Source of the DNA: Nocardia alba NBRC 108234
GTDB lineage: Bacteria > Actinomycetota > Actinomycetes > Mycobacteriales > Mycobacteriaceae
Length of the DNA: 64,000 nucleotides
Assembly: GCF_001612665.1 (NCBI RefSeq)
Contig: NZ_BDAX01000018.1
Coordinates: forward strand, 248,001-312,000
Direction of reading: 5' to 3'
Shown here: piece after piece, positions 26,197 through 33,987 of the stretch
Layout: each line of letters opens with the position of its first letter
Numbering within the stretch: position 1 is the first letter of the stretch
Notes under the pieces: generated by a model
Told to the model about the DNA's origin: nothing
Database searches by the model: none
The model's input: only the letters and a program-made list of their open reading frames with translations
Position numbers and translations under genes: made by a program

Positions 26197-26913
26197 GTGC
26201 TAGGACATTCTCATGCGACGAGTGGGGCGCTGGCGTGGGCCGCGACAGCCGCCGCGCTTCCGCTCACGGTCGCCGCTTTCCCTCTGTTCGACAGCGACAC
26301 AACGCGATTCGGCATCGCCGAACTCATCATGGGCACGCTACTCACCGCGGGCGCGGCGCTGCTGCCCGACGCCGATCATCCCAGTGGCACGATCTCCCAC
26401 GTGCTCGGGCCGGTCTCGCATCACCTGTGCCGGTTCATCTCCTGGGCGTCGGGCGGCCATCGTCACGGCACGCATTCGCTGTTGTTCGTCGTCGTCGCGG
26501 TCGCGGCCACCTGGGCCGGGGAGCACTACCTCGGCAGACCGTTCACCCTCGGTCTCGTGTTCTTCCTGCTCGCCCTCGCGGTGCGGTCGCTGCACCTGTG
26601 CCCGCCGGGCAAGAGCGTGCGGACCTACGGGACGGTGATCGTACTGGCGACGGCGGGGACCTTCGCGGTCGACCACTGGATCGTCGACCGCCCGGCGTGG
26701 CTGCCGATCTGCGTCGGCCTGGGCTGTCTGGCCCATCTGCTCGGGGACTGTCTCACCGATCGGGGCTGCCGGTTGCTGTGGCCGTTTCCCTTGCGCACCC
26801 GGGTGCCGCTGATCGAGCGGACGGGCAACCGGGTCGAGACCTGGGTCCTGTCCCCCCTGTTCGTGCTCGGCACGATGGGCGCGCTCTGGTACGCGATCAT
26901 GAACCGGCCGTGA
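26197..26913 (+). CDS. DUF457/YdjM-family membrane protein, predicted metal-dependent hydrolase
   Basis: A 238-residue membrane protein with about six hydrophobic helices. Metal-binding motifs of the YdjM group are present: GHSHATSG at the N-terminus, LPDADHPSG and GGHRHGTHSLL, giving several His and Asp residues at the membrane face, plus HLLGDCLTDRGC later. The substrate is unknown; E. coli YdjM is a LexA-regulated relative. GTG 26197 lies six bases after TAACGT and lacks a ribosome site, so the mRNA is probably leaderless. A hairpin follows five bases after the stop. Confidence 0.85.
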   Translation: MLGHSHATSGALAWAATAAALPLTVAAFPLFDSDTTRFGIAELIMGTLLTAGAALLPDADHPSGTISHVLGPVSHHLCRFISWASGGHRHGTHSLLFVVVAVAATWAGEHYLGRPFTLGLVFFLLALAVRSLHLCPPGKSVRTYGTVIVLATAGTFAVDHWIVDRPAWLPICVGLGCLAHLLGDCLTDRGCRLLWPFPLRTRVPLIERTGNRVETWVLSPLFVLGTMGALWYAIMNRP

Positions 26914-26918
26914 TCGCT

Positions 26919-26943
26919 GGGACGGCGGTGTGCCCGCCGTCCC
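26919..26943 (+). terminator. Hairpin after DUF457 gene
   Basis: GGGACGGCGG (26919-26928) pairs perfectly with CCGCCGTCCC (26934-26943) around a five-base loop. Confidence 0.7.
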
Positions 26944-26985
26944 GCGCCGCCGGCGGAGCCGGTTCCCTTCGGTCGCCGTCGGCGG

Positions 26986-27027
26986 ATCACATACTTAGAT
27001 GCGCATATCTCGGTATCAGTATGTGAT
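26986..27027. promoter_or_regulatory. Perfect 10-bp inverted repeat upstream of alpha/beta hydrolase gene
   Basis: ATCACATACT (26986-26995) and AGTATGTGAT (27018-27027) are exact complements separated by 22 bp; the separation between arm centres is 32 bp, about three turns. A separate small palindrome, ATGCGCAT, lies inside (26999-27006). The site is 98 bases before the hydrolase start and is AT-rich against its surroundings. Confidence 0.5.
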
Positions 27028-27125
27028 TTGTGAGGCGCCCCAACCCGGCAGCCCGGGCATCGTCGCAGGTCTCGAAGCCGCCCCAACTTCACCATTTTTC
27101 AGTGCACAGTTGTACTCTCAGCTCT

Positions 27126-28382
27126 GTGACGGAGCAGCTCCCCCAATCCCAGGCCGAAGTACAGGCGCTCACGCGGCTCGCCGGTGAGGAGTTCGTCGGC
27201 GCGGTCGACGGGATCGCCGCCATCCATCGAGCCATTTCCGACCGGGTGTTCGCGGCGGTGCGGCTGGGTGTCGGGTCCGCGGCGGCGCCGGTGAAGGTCG
27301 TGCACGACGCCATCGCCGACGGCGTGTACGCCGCCATCAGCGGGACCGGCTTCGTTGTCGGCGAGGTCGCGAGCGCGGTCCGATTGTCCGGGGTCAACGC
27401 GCCCTCGCGCACCGTGTGGGGTGCGGGCGCGCTGGCGGCGATCCAGGGGCTGATCGGCGACTCGCTGGCAGACGAGAACCCGATCCTGTCCTCCCCCATG
27501 ACCTTCCGCGTCGACGGCGTCCCCGTCCCGCCCGAGACGTTCGCCGCCCATGTCCCGGTGCCGACGACCCGGCTGGTCGTGCTCCTGCACGGACTCGTGG
27601 AGACCGAACACTCCTGGCGACTCGGCAACCGCCCCACTTACGGCGAGCGCCTCGAGGACGACCTCGGCTACACCCCGGTCTTCGTCCGGTTCAACACCGG
27701 GCTCCATATCTCGGAGAACGCCGCCCAGCTCAGCGACCTGCTGACCCGGCTGGTCGACAGCTGGCCGATGCCGGTGCACGAGATCTGCCTGATCGGGCAC
27801 TCGATGGGCGGGCTGGTGCTGCGCAGCGCCTGCCATCAGGCCGAGCAGTCGGGCAGCGGTTGGGTGCGCTCGGTGCGACAGGTGGTGTGCCTGGGCTCAC
27901 CCCACCTCGGCGCGCCGCTCGAACAGTTCGCCCACTACGCGTCGGCCGCGCTCGATCTACTACCCGAGACCCGACCGCTGAGCACCCTGCTGCGCCGACG
28001 CAGTGCGGGCATTCGCGATCTGCGACAGGGTTCGCTGGTCGACGAGGATTGGCGCGACCTCGACGTCGATACCCTGCGCAGGCGGGCGGTGCGGGAGGTG
28101 CCGCTGCTGCCCGGCGTCGATCACTATTTCGTCACCACCACCATCACCGACAGCCCGAGACATCCGCTCGGCGTGATCATCGGCGACGGCATGGTGCTCA
28201 CCGGCAGCGGGTCGGGCCGCGGGCGGACCCGGCGCCTGGATTTCGACGCGGTCAACGCCCTGCACATCCCCGCGGCGAACCATTTCAGCCTGCTCAATCA
28301 CGACGCTGTCTACGATGCGCTGCGGGGCTGGTTGACGAGCGCCCCCCGTCGCGCGCGTCGGGTGGATACGCTGTGGCCATGA
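27126..28382 (+). CDS. Alpha/beta hydrolase (PGAP1/lipase-like)
   Basis: A 418-residue protein with an N-terminal helical region (residues about 1-110) and a C-terminal alpha/beta hydrolase. The oxyanion segment LVVLLHGLVETEHSW, the nucleophile elbow LIGHSMGG (Ser nucleophile), and a late AANHFSLLNH with the probable catalytic His are visible. The PGAP1-like sequence suggests an esterase or lipase; the substrate is unknown. GTG 27126 lies seven bases after TACTCT, so the transcript is probably leaderless. The stop overlaps the next start by four bases (ATGA), coupling it to the HugZ-like gene. Confidence 0.83.
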   Translation: MTEQLPQSQAEVQALTRLAGEEFVGAVDGIAAIHRAISDRVFAAVRLGVGSAAAPVKVVHDAIADGVYAAISGTGFVVGEVASAVRLSGVNAPSRTVWGAGALAAIQGLIGDSLADENPILSSPMTFRVDGVPVPPETFAAHVPVPTTRLVVLLHGLVETEHSWRLGNRPTYGERLEDDLGYTPVFVRFNTGLHISENAAQLSDLLTRLVDSWPMPVHEICLIGHSMGGLVLRSACHQAEQSGSGWVRSVRQVVCLGSPHLGAPLEQFAHYASAALDLLPETRPLSTLLRRRSAGIRDLRQGSLVDEDWRDLDVDTLRRRAVREVPLLPGVDHYFVTTTITDSPRHPLGVIIGDGMVLTGSGSGRGRTRRLDFDAVNALHIPAANHFSLLNHDAVYDALRGWLTSAPRRARRVDTLWP

Positions 28383-29179
28383 CTCTCGACCACGGCGATC
28401 CGGGCGACGCACCGGCCATCCCGCTGCCGACCGCTCCCCTGGCCAACGAGGCCCGCCCCTCGCCGGCCGAAGAAGCCAGGACGATCGCGGCAGGCACCAA
28501 CACCGGCACGCTGGCCAGCCTCACCGGCGACGGCGCACCGTGGGCGTCGTTCATCACCTACGGATTGCTCGACGGCGCACCGGTACTGAGCGTGTCGCGC
28601 CTGGCCGAACACGGCCGCAACCTGGCCGCCGATCCCCGCGCCAGCATCGCGATCGTGACCCCCGACATCCCGGCCGACCCGCTGGCGGGCACCCGGATCA
28701 CTCTCGCCGGTTTCGTGGAACGTCCGACCGGCGCCGAGGCGGACGCGGCCCGCGCCGCCCACCTGACGGCGATCCCGGCGGCCAAGTACTACATCGACTA
28801 CAGCGACTTCACCCTGTGGGTCCTGCGCGTCGAGCGGGTGCGCTGGGTCGGTGGCTACGGCCGGATGGATTCGGCCTCGGCCGCGGAATACGCCGCGGCG
28901 CAGCCGGACCCGATCGTCGCGCACGCCGCACCCGGTGTCGCGCACCTCAACGCCGACCACGCCGAGGCACTGCTGGCGATGGCCCAGCAGCTCGGCGGCT
29001 TCCCCGACGCCATCGCCGCCACCTGCGAGAAGGCCGATCGCTACGGGCTCGACCTGCGGGTGGAATCACCGCGCGGCGTGGCGCTCACCCGCGTCGGCTA
29101 CGCCACGCCGCTGTCGGAGATCGGCGAATTGCGCGCGGCGACAGTCGAACTCGCGCGCCGGGCCCGCGCGACGCACTGA
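28379..29179 (+). CDS. HugZ-like heme/flavin-binding split-barrel protein with DUF2470
   Basis: A 266-residue protein. The N-terminal half is a pyridoxamine-phosphate-oxidase-like split barrel (NTGTLASLTGDGAPWASFIT, then GAPVLSVSRLAEHGRNL), and the C-terminal half is a DUF2470 domain (HLNADHAEALLAMAQQLGGF). This combination occurs in HugZ-type heme-utilisation proteins and in plant GluTR-binding protein. A role in heme handling is inferred from the family only. ATG 28379 overlaps the preceding stop. It ends one base before the convergent glyoxalase gene, with no terminator between. Confidence 0.8.
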   Translation: MTLDHGDPGDAPAIPLPTAPLANEARPSPAEEARTIAAGTNTGTLASLTGDGAPWASFITYGLLDGAPVLSVSRLAEHGRNLAADPRASIAIVTPDIPADPLAGTRITLAGFVERPTGAEADAARAAHLTAIPAAKYYIDYSDFTLWVLRVERVRWVGGYGRMDSASAAEYAAAQPDPIVAHAAPGVAHLNADHAEALLAMAQQLGGFPDAIAATCEKADRYGLDLRVESPRGVALTRVGYATPLSEIGELRAATVELARRARATH

Positions 29180-29566
29180 TCACGCCTCGTACAGCTCGAG
29201 CGGCAGGTCGTCCGGATCGAAGAAGAAGGCCATCTGCTTACCGGTGTGCTCATCGGTGCGCAGCTCCTCGGTCCGGACACCACGCGCTCGTAGTTCCACC
29301 AGGGCGGCGGACACATTCGTGACAGCCAACGCCAGGTGCCGCAGGCCCGCCGCCTCCGGCCTGCTCGGGCGCGCGGGCGGGTCGGGGAACGAGAACAATT
29401 CGATACGCACGCCGTCGGCCAACGCGATGTCGAGCTTCCAGGAATCGCGATCGGCGCGATAGTTCTCGGCGAGGACGGTGCCGCCGAGGGTTTCGGTATA
29501 GAAGCGTTTCGAGCGGGCGTAGTCGGTGGCGATGATCGCGATGTGGTGGACGCCCAGGAACCGCAC
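29180..29566 (-). CDS. VOC family (glyoxalase/bleomycin resistance-like) protein
   Basis: A 128-residue vicinal-oxygen-chelate protein: FLGVHHIAIIATDYARSKRF, then TLGGTVLAENYR, GLRHLALAVTNVSAAL and the closing PDDLPLELYEA. The metal ligands His (VHHIAI), His (LRHLAL) and Glu (ELYE) are in place, so it is probably a metal-dependent lyase, isomerase or dioxygenase. It resembles the YaeR/glyoxalase-I subgroup. GTG 29566 begins five bases after the stop of the membrane protein gene; GTG 29581 would overlap it. Convergent and abutting the HugZ-like gene. Confidence 0.85.
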   Translation of the reverse strand: MRFLGVHHIAIIATDYARSKRFYTETLGGTVLAENYRADRDSWKLDIALADGVRIELFSFPDPPARPSRPEAAGLRHLALAVTNVSAALVELRARGVRTEELRTDEHTGKQMAFFFDPDDLPLELYEA

Positions 29567-29571
29567 GCCGG

Positions 29572-29922
29572 TCAGGTCCACAGCACCGCGACGAGTACGT
29601 TGACGATCGCGAGCCCGCCCGCGGCGTCGGTCATCCAGTCGATCTGCTTGCCCCGCTTCGCGTCGCCCCGGCCCATCTCGGCGAACGCGGCCACCGCGAC
29701 CGCGACAACCAGCTTCACCGCCAGCTTCGTCGTATCCGGATCCTTGCCGAGCGAGTCGATCGCCGAAGCCAGCCCCGCCAGGATCACTCCGGTGATCAGC
29801 TGGGCGCGCGCGCCCCACACCATCAGCTCCGACACCACCGGACGCGACGCGACATAACCTCCGACCACCGCGGCCATGCCGAGTAGGTGGGTGACAACCA
29901 CCAGGTTGTAGACGAATTCCAT
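29572..29922 (-). CDS. Small integral membrane protein, four helices
   Basis: A 116-residue protein with four predicted membrane helices and a short loop containing MGRGDAKRGKQIDW. It resembles small conserved actinobacterial membrane proteins without assigned function. It precedes the glyoxalase-like gene with almost no gap, so the two are co-transcribed. A hairpin at 29951-29974 separates it from the upstream hdeD-like gene, so it needs its own promoter in the short 29923-29950 interval or depends on read-through. Confidence 0.7.
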   Translation of the reverse strand: MEFVYNLVVVTHLLGMAAVVGGYVASRPVVSELMVWGARAQLITGVILAGLASAIDSLGKDPDTTKLAVKLVVAVAVAAFAEMGRGDAKRGKQIDWMTDAAGGLAIVNVLVAVLWT

Positions 29923-29950
29923 GGATGCGAAGCGTAATTGACACGAAAGC

Positions 29951-29974
29951 GGCCGGTGCCCGAAGGCACCGGCC
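29951..29974 (-). terminator. Hairpin after hdeD-like gene
   Basis: GGCCGGTGCC and GGCACCGGCC form a perfect 10-bp stem around CGAA, 30 bases after the hdeD-like stop on the minus strand. Confidence 0.7.
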
Positions 29975-30004
29975 GGTTCAGACGAACTTTCCGTGGGGAG
30001 AGAG

Positions 30005-30589
30005 TCAGGCCAGCTGCTCGTCGAGCAGATGCGCGTCCTTGCGGATGCCGAAGGCCGTGATGACCTCCATGACACCGATGACGATCAGGAAGATGCCGAC
30101 GACCCAGACCAGCGTGGTGAGCGAGCTCATCGGCCACACGATCAGCACGACGCCGGCCAGCGCGCTGATGATGCCGTAGAAGATCTGCCAGCCCCGGCCG
30201 GGCACGCCCGGCTCCGAGATCGCGGCGAACAGGACGGCGACGCCACGGAACAGCCAGCTGATGCCGATCCACAGACCGAGCAGCACGATCGAGGTGAGGT
30301 CGTCGCGGAAGCAGAACACACCGATGATCAGCGACAGCACGCCGCTGATGAACGACAGCACGCGAAAGCTGGTGCTCGGCAGATGGGTGAAGGCGGCGAT
30401 CAGCTGGAAAATGCCGCTGACCACCATGTAGATACCGAACAGAATGCCCGCCACGAGCAGCGACGGACCGGGCCACACCAGCACGATGATGCCGAGGACC
30501 ACGGCGAGCAAGCCGGTGACCAGAACTGTTTGCCAGGTTTTCTTCGCAAGAGCCGTGAACGGGCTCCCTAGCACGGTATTTGTCGTCAT
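30005..30589 (-). CDS. HdeD family acid-resistance membrane protein (DUF308)
   Basis: A 194-residue protein of six predicted helices in three pairs, each pair containing the short repeat GIIVLVWPGPSL, GVFCFRDDLTS or GVVLIVWPMSSL, the pattern of DUF308/HdeD proteins. E. coli HdeD contributes to acid resistance at high cell density; the function here is inferred by family. ATG 30589 lies six bases after TAACAT on the minus strand, with no ribosome site, so a leaderless transcript is likely. Confidence 0.85.
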   Translation of the reverse strand: MTTNTVLGSPFTALAKKTWQTVLVTGLLAVVLGIIVLVWPGPSLLVAGILFGIYMVVSGIFQLIAAFTHLPSTSFRVLSFISGVLSLIIGVFCFRDDLTSIVLLGLWIGISWLFRGVAVLFAAISEPGVPGRGWQIFYGIISALAGVVLIVWPMSSLTTLVWVVGIFLIVIGVMEVITAFGIRKDAHLLDEQLA

Positions 30590-30741
30590 GACGTGATGTT
30601 ATGCCCGCTCGCGTCGGTTTCCCGGAAATTAGCTGGAGCTGTGATCGTGTCGCGATCGGGCGCGGCGCCGGGGCCGATCGCCCGGGTGATCCGTCAGATC
30701 GTTGCCCTCGCGAAAGTTTGGTCGGCGATCGTCTCGGGTAG

Positions 30742-31725
30742 ATGAAGAATGTGTCGGTTGTACTCGTGCTGCAAGCTCGGGGCCTCGGTGAGCTTCTCGC
30801 CGCGGTCCCGGCTCTGCGTGCCCTGCGCCGGGCCGAACCACAGCGCCGGATCGTCCTGGCCGCGCCGCATCGATTGGAGCAGATCGTCGACCTGATCTCC
30901 TCGGTCGACGAGCTCGTCGCCACCGCCGACCCGGCCGCCTTGATCTGGGATGGTCCCGCACCCGATTTAGCGGTGAACCTGCACGGCGCCGACGGCGCCA
31001 GCGCACGGGCACTGGCCGATACGGGAGCCGAGCGGATCATCGGGCATCGCACGCCCGCCCTGCCCAAGCTCGCCGGTCCGCGCTGGGATCCCGACGCGCA
31101 TATGGTCGACCGGTGGTGCCGCCTGCTCGAGGGCGAGGGCATCGACGCGGATCGGCGCAACCTCGGCCTGGTGCCGCCGGTGGCCTCGATCAGCCGTCGT
31201 GATTGCGTCGTCGTCCACATCGGGGCGGGTGCGGCCGCCCGGCGATGGCCGCCGGAGCGGTTCGCCGCGGTGGTGCGCCACCTGCTGGTCCTCGGTCGTG
31301 ATGTGGTCCTCACCGGCGACCCGTTCGAGCACGACATCGCTCGACAGGTCGCCGCGCAGGCCGGTTTGCCAGACGACCGGGTCCTCGCCGGTCGACAGAA
31401 CCTCACCGACCTCGCCGCGACGGTGGCCGAGGCCGCCCTCGTGATCAGCGGCGATACCGGGGTCGGACATCTGGCGACGGCGTTCGGCACCCGAACGGTC
31501 CTGCTGTTCGGGCCGACGCCACCGCGCCGGGGCGGCCCGCCCGCGCACCTGCTCGGCAGGCACGCGGTGCTCTGGGCCGGACAGGTCGGCGATCCCGACA
31601 GCTCGACCATCGACCCCGGCCTGCTGCGGATCGGCGTGCCCGAGGTGATCGCGGCGGTCGATATGCAGCTCGACAAGCAGGCGTGGGCGGAATCCGGCCG
31701 GTCGCGTTACCGCCGAGTCGGCTGA
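30742..31725 (+). CDS. Glycosyltransferase family 9 protein
   Basis: A 327-residue GT9-type enzyme: VLVLQARGLGELLAAVPALR at the N-terminus (the RxxGxGD-like start), VVVHIGAGAAARRWPPERFA, and the donor-binding ISGDTGVGHLATAFGTRTV with LFGPTPP. The family is named for ADP-heptose:LPS heptosyltransferases, but mycolate actinobacteria lack LPS, so the sugar and acceptor are different and unknown here. The 3' end overlaps the convergent ArsR gene by 19 bases. Confidence 0.85.
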   Translation: MKNVSVVLVLQARGLGELLAAVPALRALRRAEPQRRIVLAAPHRLEQIVDLISSVDELVATADPAALIWDGPAPDLAVNLHGADGASARALADTGAERIIGHRTPALPKLAGPRWDPDAHMVDRWCRLLEGEGIDADRRNLGLVPPVASISRRDCVVVHIGAGAAARRWPPERFAAVVRHLLVLGRDVVLTGDPFEHDIARQVAAQAGLPDDRVLAGRQNLTDLAATVAEAALVISGDTGVGHLATAFGTRTVLLFGPTPPRRGGPPAHLLGRHAVLWAGQVGDPDSSTIDPGLLRIGVPEVIAAVDMQLDKQAWAESGRSRYRRVG

Positions 31726-32099
31726 GCCGGGTCGGCGTCGGCGGCCTCCCGCAGGGCGGCGGCATGGGCGGCCAAGGCGCTGGGCCAGTATTTGTCGAGG
31801 TAGTCGCGGGCGTCGTTGAGACCGCGTGGGTCGAGGGAGTAGAGGTGCCGATTCCCGTCGCGGCGCATGCGGACCAGGTGAGCCTCACGCAGAATACGCA
31901 GGTGTTGCGAGGCGGCTGAGCTGGTGATGCCGGTGGCGGCGGCGAGGTCGGCCACCGAGCGGGGACCCTGCGGCAGCGATTCGAAGATCGCGCGCCGGGT
32001 GTGGTCGGATAACGCCGTGATGGCACGGACTCCGTTAGTGTCCACTGAATCAGTGTCGTCGGAATGCAAGTTTTCGGCAACGATCTTGAGCAGGGGCAT
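31707..32099 (-). CDS. ArsR family transcriptional regulator
   Basis: A 130-residue winged-helix regulator: RAITALSDHTRRAIFESLPQ, then SVADLAAATGITSSAASQHL, then VRMRRDGNRHLYSLDP. No ELCVCDL-type metal site is seen, so it may sense something other than arsenic or zinc; the C-terminal stretch DARDYLDKYWPSALAAHAA is typical of the ArsR subgroup found beside SRPBCC or unrelated genes. It is divergent from the M23 peptidase gene; an AT-rich patch lies between. Confidence 0.85.
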   Translation of the reverse strand: MPLLKIVAENLHSDDTDSVDTNGVRAITALSDHTRRAIFESLPQGPRSVADLAAATGITSSAASQHLRILREAHLVRMRRDGNRHLYSLDPRGLNDARDYLDKYWPSALAAHAAALREAADADPAQPTRR

Positions 32100-32127
32100 T
32101 TCGCCCGGTGAGTATCAGAATGTCGGT

Positions 32128-32167
32128 CATTCGTTAGACTATTGTTATAGATCAACTGGGGTTATAG
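32128..32167. promoter_or_regulatory. AT-rich intergenic patch with GTTATAG direct repeat
   Basis: GTTATAG occurs at 32144-32150 and 32161-32167, and CTAT-TGTT-ATAG makes a small dyad. The patch lies between the divergent ArsR and M23 genes and probably holds the ArsR promoter and operator. Confidence 0.4.
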
Positions 32168-32229
32168 CGCATCGTGATGGCCGCCACAGGATTCGCCGCG
32201 AAGGTTACGGTTTAGCTACGTTCTACAAC

Positions 32230-32988
32230 ATGTTCGTGACCAACCCGTTATCTGCTCGAGTCTCCGACGCCTTCGCAGGTCGTTGGGGAGGCGTGGTCGC
32301 GGGTGCGGTGGCTTTGTCCGCACTCGTGGGTACCTCCGTCGCCACTTTCAGTGAGCCCGAGAGCCCTGTCCCCACTACCACGATCGCCGCGGATGCCACC
32401 GAGGCCATCAACTCCGGCCAGTCGCCGTACCGCTTCACCGCGTACACCCCCGCCGAGGCCCAGGGCCCGCAGGGCGAGACCCCCGTGTCCGCCCCGATCC
32501 CGTGGGAGGAGCACCGCGAGGCCGTCGGCCTCGCGCTGCCGGCGCTGCCGTTCATCGCTCCCCCGCCGCCGCGCCCGCAGACCGTTCGGCCGGTCACCGG
32601 CAGGCTGACCTCCTACTTCGGCGCGCGCTGGGGCACCGCGCACAACGGCATCGACTTCGGTGACCCGATCGGCGCGCCGATCTTCGCCGTCACCGACGGT
32701 ACCGTGATCGAGGCCGGTCCGGCCACGGGCTTCGGCCTGTGGGTCCGCGTCCAGCAGGATGACGGCACCATCGGTGTGTTCGGCCACGTGAACGACATCC
32801 TGGTTCAGGTCGGTCAGCACGTCAACGCCGGTGACACCATCGCCACCGTCGGTAACCGTGGCAATTCCACCGGTCCGCACCTGCACTACGAGGTGCACGT
32901 GCCGGACGGCTCGCTCTACGGCGCCCCGATCGACCCGCACCCGTGGCTCGCCGCGCGTGGCGTCGATGCCGGCATCGCCCAGGACTGA
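32230..32988 (+). CDS. M23 family metallopeptidase, secreted or membrane-anchored
   Basis: A 252-residue LytM/M23 protein. A hydrophobic N-terminal segment (residues about 20-37) serves as a signal or anchor, then a Pro-rich linker, then the peptidase domain: LTSYFGARWGTAHNGIDFGD supplies the first His and Asp zinc ligands, and HLHYEVHVPDG the HxH pair, so the zinc site is complete. It should cleave peptidoglycan cross-links or act in their remodelling outside the membrane. ATG 32230 lies seven bases after TACGTT and lacks a ribosome site, suggesting leaderless translation. Confidence 0.9.
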   Translation: MFVTNPLSARVSDAFAGRWGGVVAGAVALSALVGTSVATFSEPESPVPTTTIAADATEAINSGQSPYRFTAYTPAEAQGPQGETPVSAPIPWEEHREAVGLALPALPFIAPPPPRPQTVRPVTGRLTSYFGARWGTAHNGIDFGDPIGAPIFAVTDGTVIEAGPATGFGLWVRVQQDDGTIGVFGHVNDILVQVGQHVNAGDTIATVGNRGNSTGPHLHYEVHVPDGSLYGAPIDPHPWLAARGVDAGIAQD

Positions 32989-32994
32989 TCCCAC

Positions 32995-33897
32995 TCACCC
33001 ACTGATCGCCGCCCGGCGCGCGATCAGGAACTCCCGAAGCCGCGCGACCGCGAGCGTCGAGTCATGGTCTCCCGAGACCAGGCCGACCTCGCGGTCGCGT
33101 TCGCCATCGATGGGTATCACCGCCAGGTCGGGGTTCGCGACCTCGGCCGCGGGCAACAGCGCCACGCCCTGTCCGAGCGCCACCAGCGCGCGCAGCGTTT
33201 CGAACTCGGTGATCTCGAATACCACTCGTGGCGTGAAACCCGCCGCGGCACACCAACTGTCGAGCAGCGTGCGTAACTGATAGCTGGGCGGGTTGGCGAT
33301 GAACGCCTCCTCGGCCAGTTCGGCGAGATCGATGCGGGCGCGCCGAGCCAGCGGGTGGGTGCGCGACACGTGCAGGTCGATGCGCTGTCGTCCGAGATCG
33401 ACGGTCGGCAGATCGGGCGGCGGCGGGATCATCACCGCGAGGTCGAGTCCGCCCTCGCGCACCTGCTCGGCCAGCGCCTCGCCGTGCGCCTGCACCAGGT
33501 GCAGCCGGATCCGCGGCGCGCGGGTGTGGAACTGCGCGAGCAACGACGGAATGCTCACCGGGCCGAGGGTGAGCGGGAAACCGAACCGCACCAGCCCGCT
33601 GTCGGGGTCGGCGTCGGCGCGCACCTGCCGCACCGCGTCGTCGAGCGCGCGCACCAGTCCCCTGGTCCGCGCGTGGAGATCACGGCCCTGCGGGGTGAGC
33701 GCGACCCCACGCCCCACCGGCTGGAACAGGGCGACGCCGAGGAGCTGTTCCATCGTTGTGACGCGCCGGCTCAGTGAGGACTGCGGCACACCGAGTCGCT
33801 GCGCCGCCCGCGTGAAGTGGCCCTCTTCGGCCGCCGCGTCGAAGGCGGCGAGCAGCGGAGCCAGCGCCTGTGCTCCCGACCGCGCTGAATCATCCAT
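32995..33897 (-). CDS. LysR family transcriptional regulator
   Basis: A 300-residue LysR protein. The N-terminal helix-turn-helix reads LLAAFDAAAEEGHFTRAAQR, then LGVPQSSLSRRVTTMEQLLG; the rest is the periplasmic-binding-like effector domain (GLVRFGFPLTLGPVSIPSLL, EFETLRALVALGQGVALLPA). ATG 33897 lies six bases after TATGAT, a near-consensus -10 box, so the mRNA should be leaderless. It is divergent from mqo across 90 bases and is its probable regulator. Confidence 0.88.
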   Translation of the reverse strand: MDDSARSGAQALAPLLAAFDAAAEEGHFTRAAQRLGVPQSSLSRRVTTMEQLLGVALFQPVGRGVALTPQGRDLHARTRGLVRALDDAVRQVRADADPDSGLVRFGFPLTLGPVSIPSLLAQFHTRAPRIRLHLVQAHGEALAEQVREGGLDLAVMIPPPPDLPTVDLGRQRIDLHVSRTHPLARRARIDLAELAEEAFIANPPSYQLRTLLDSWCAAAGFTPRVVFEITEFETLRALVALGQGVALLPAAEVANPDLAVIPIDGERDREVGLVSGDHDSTLAVARLREFLIARRAAISG

Positions 33898-33987
33898 ATC
33901 CGGATCATATCTTCGGCGATTCCGTGTTGGACGGATTACTGCTGTCGGCGTGACGATGGCGGTACACAGCTCACGGGAGGTTCGACC

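Noticed and set aside
32100..32229. Possible c-di-AMP (ydaO-type) riboswitch before the M23 peptidase gene
   Set aside because: Such riboswitches precede cell-wall hydrolase genes in actinobacteria, but I could not find the conserved blocks, and a likely -10 box lies seven bases from the start codon, leaving no leader.
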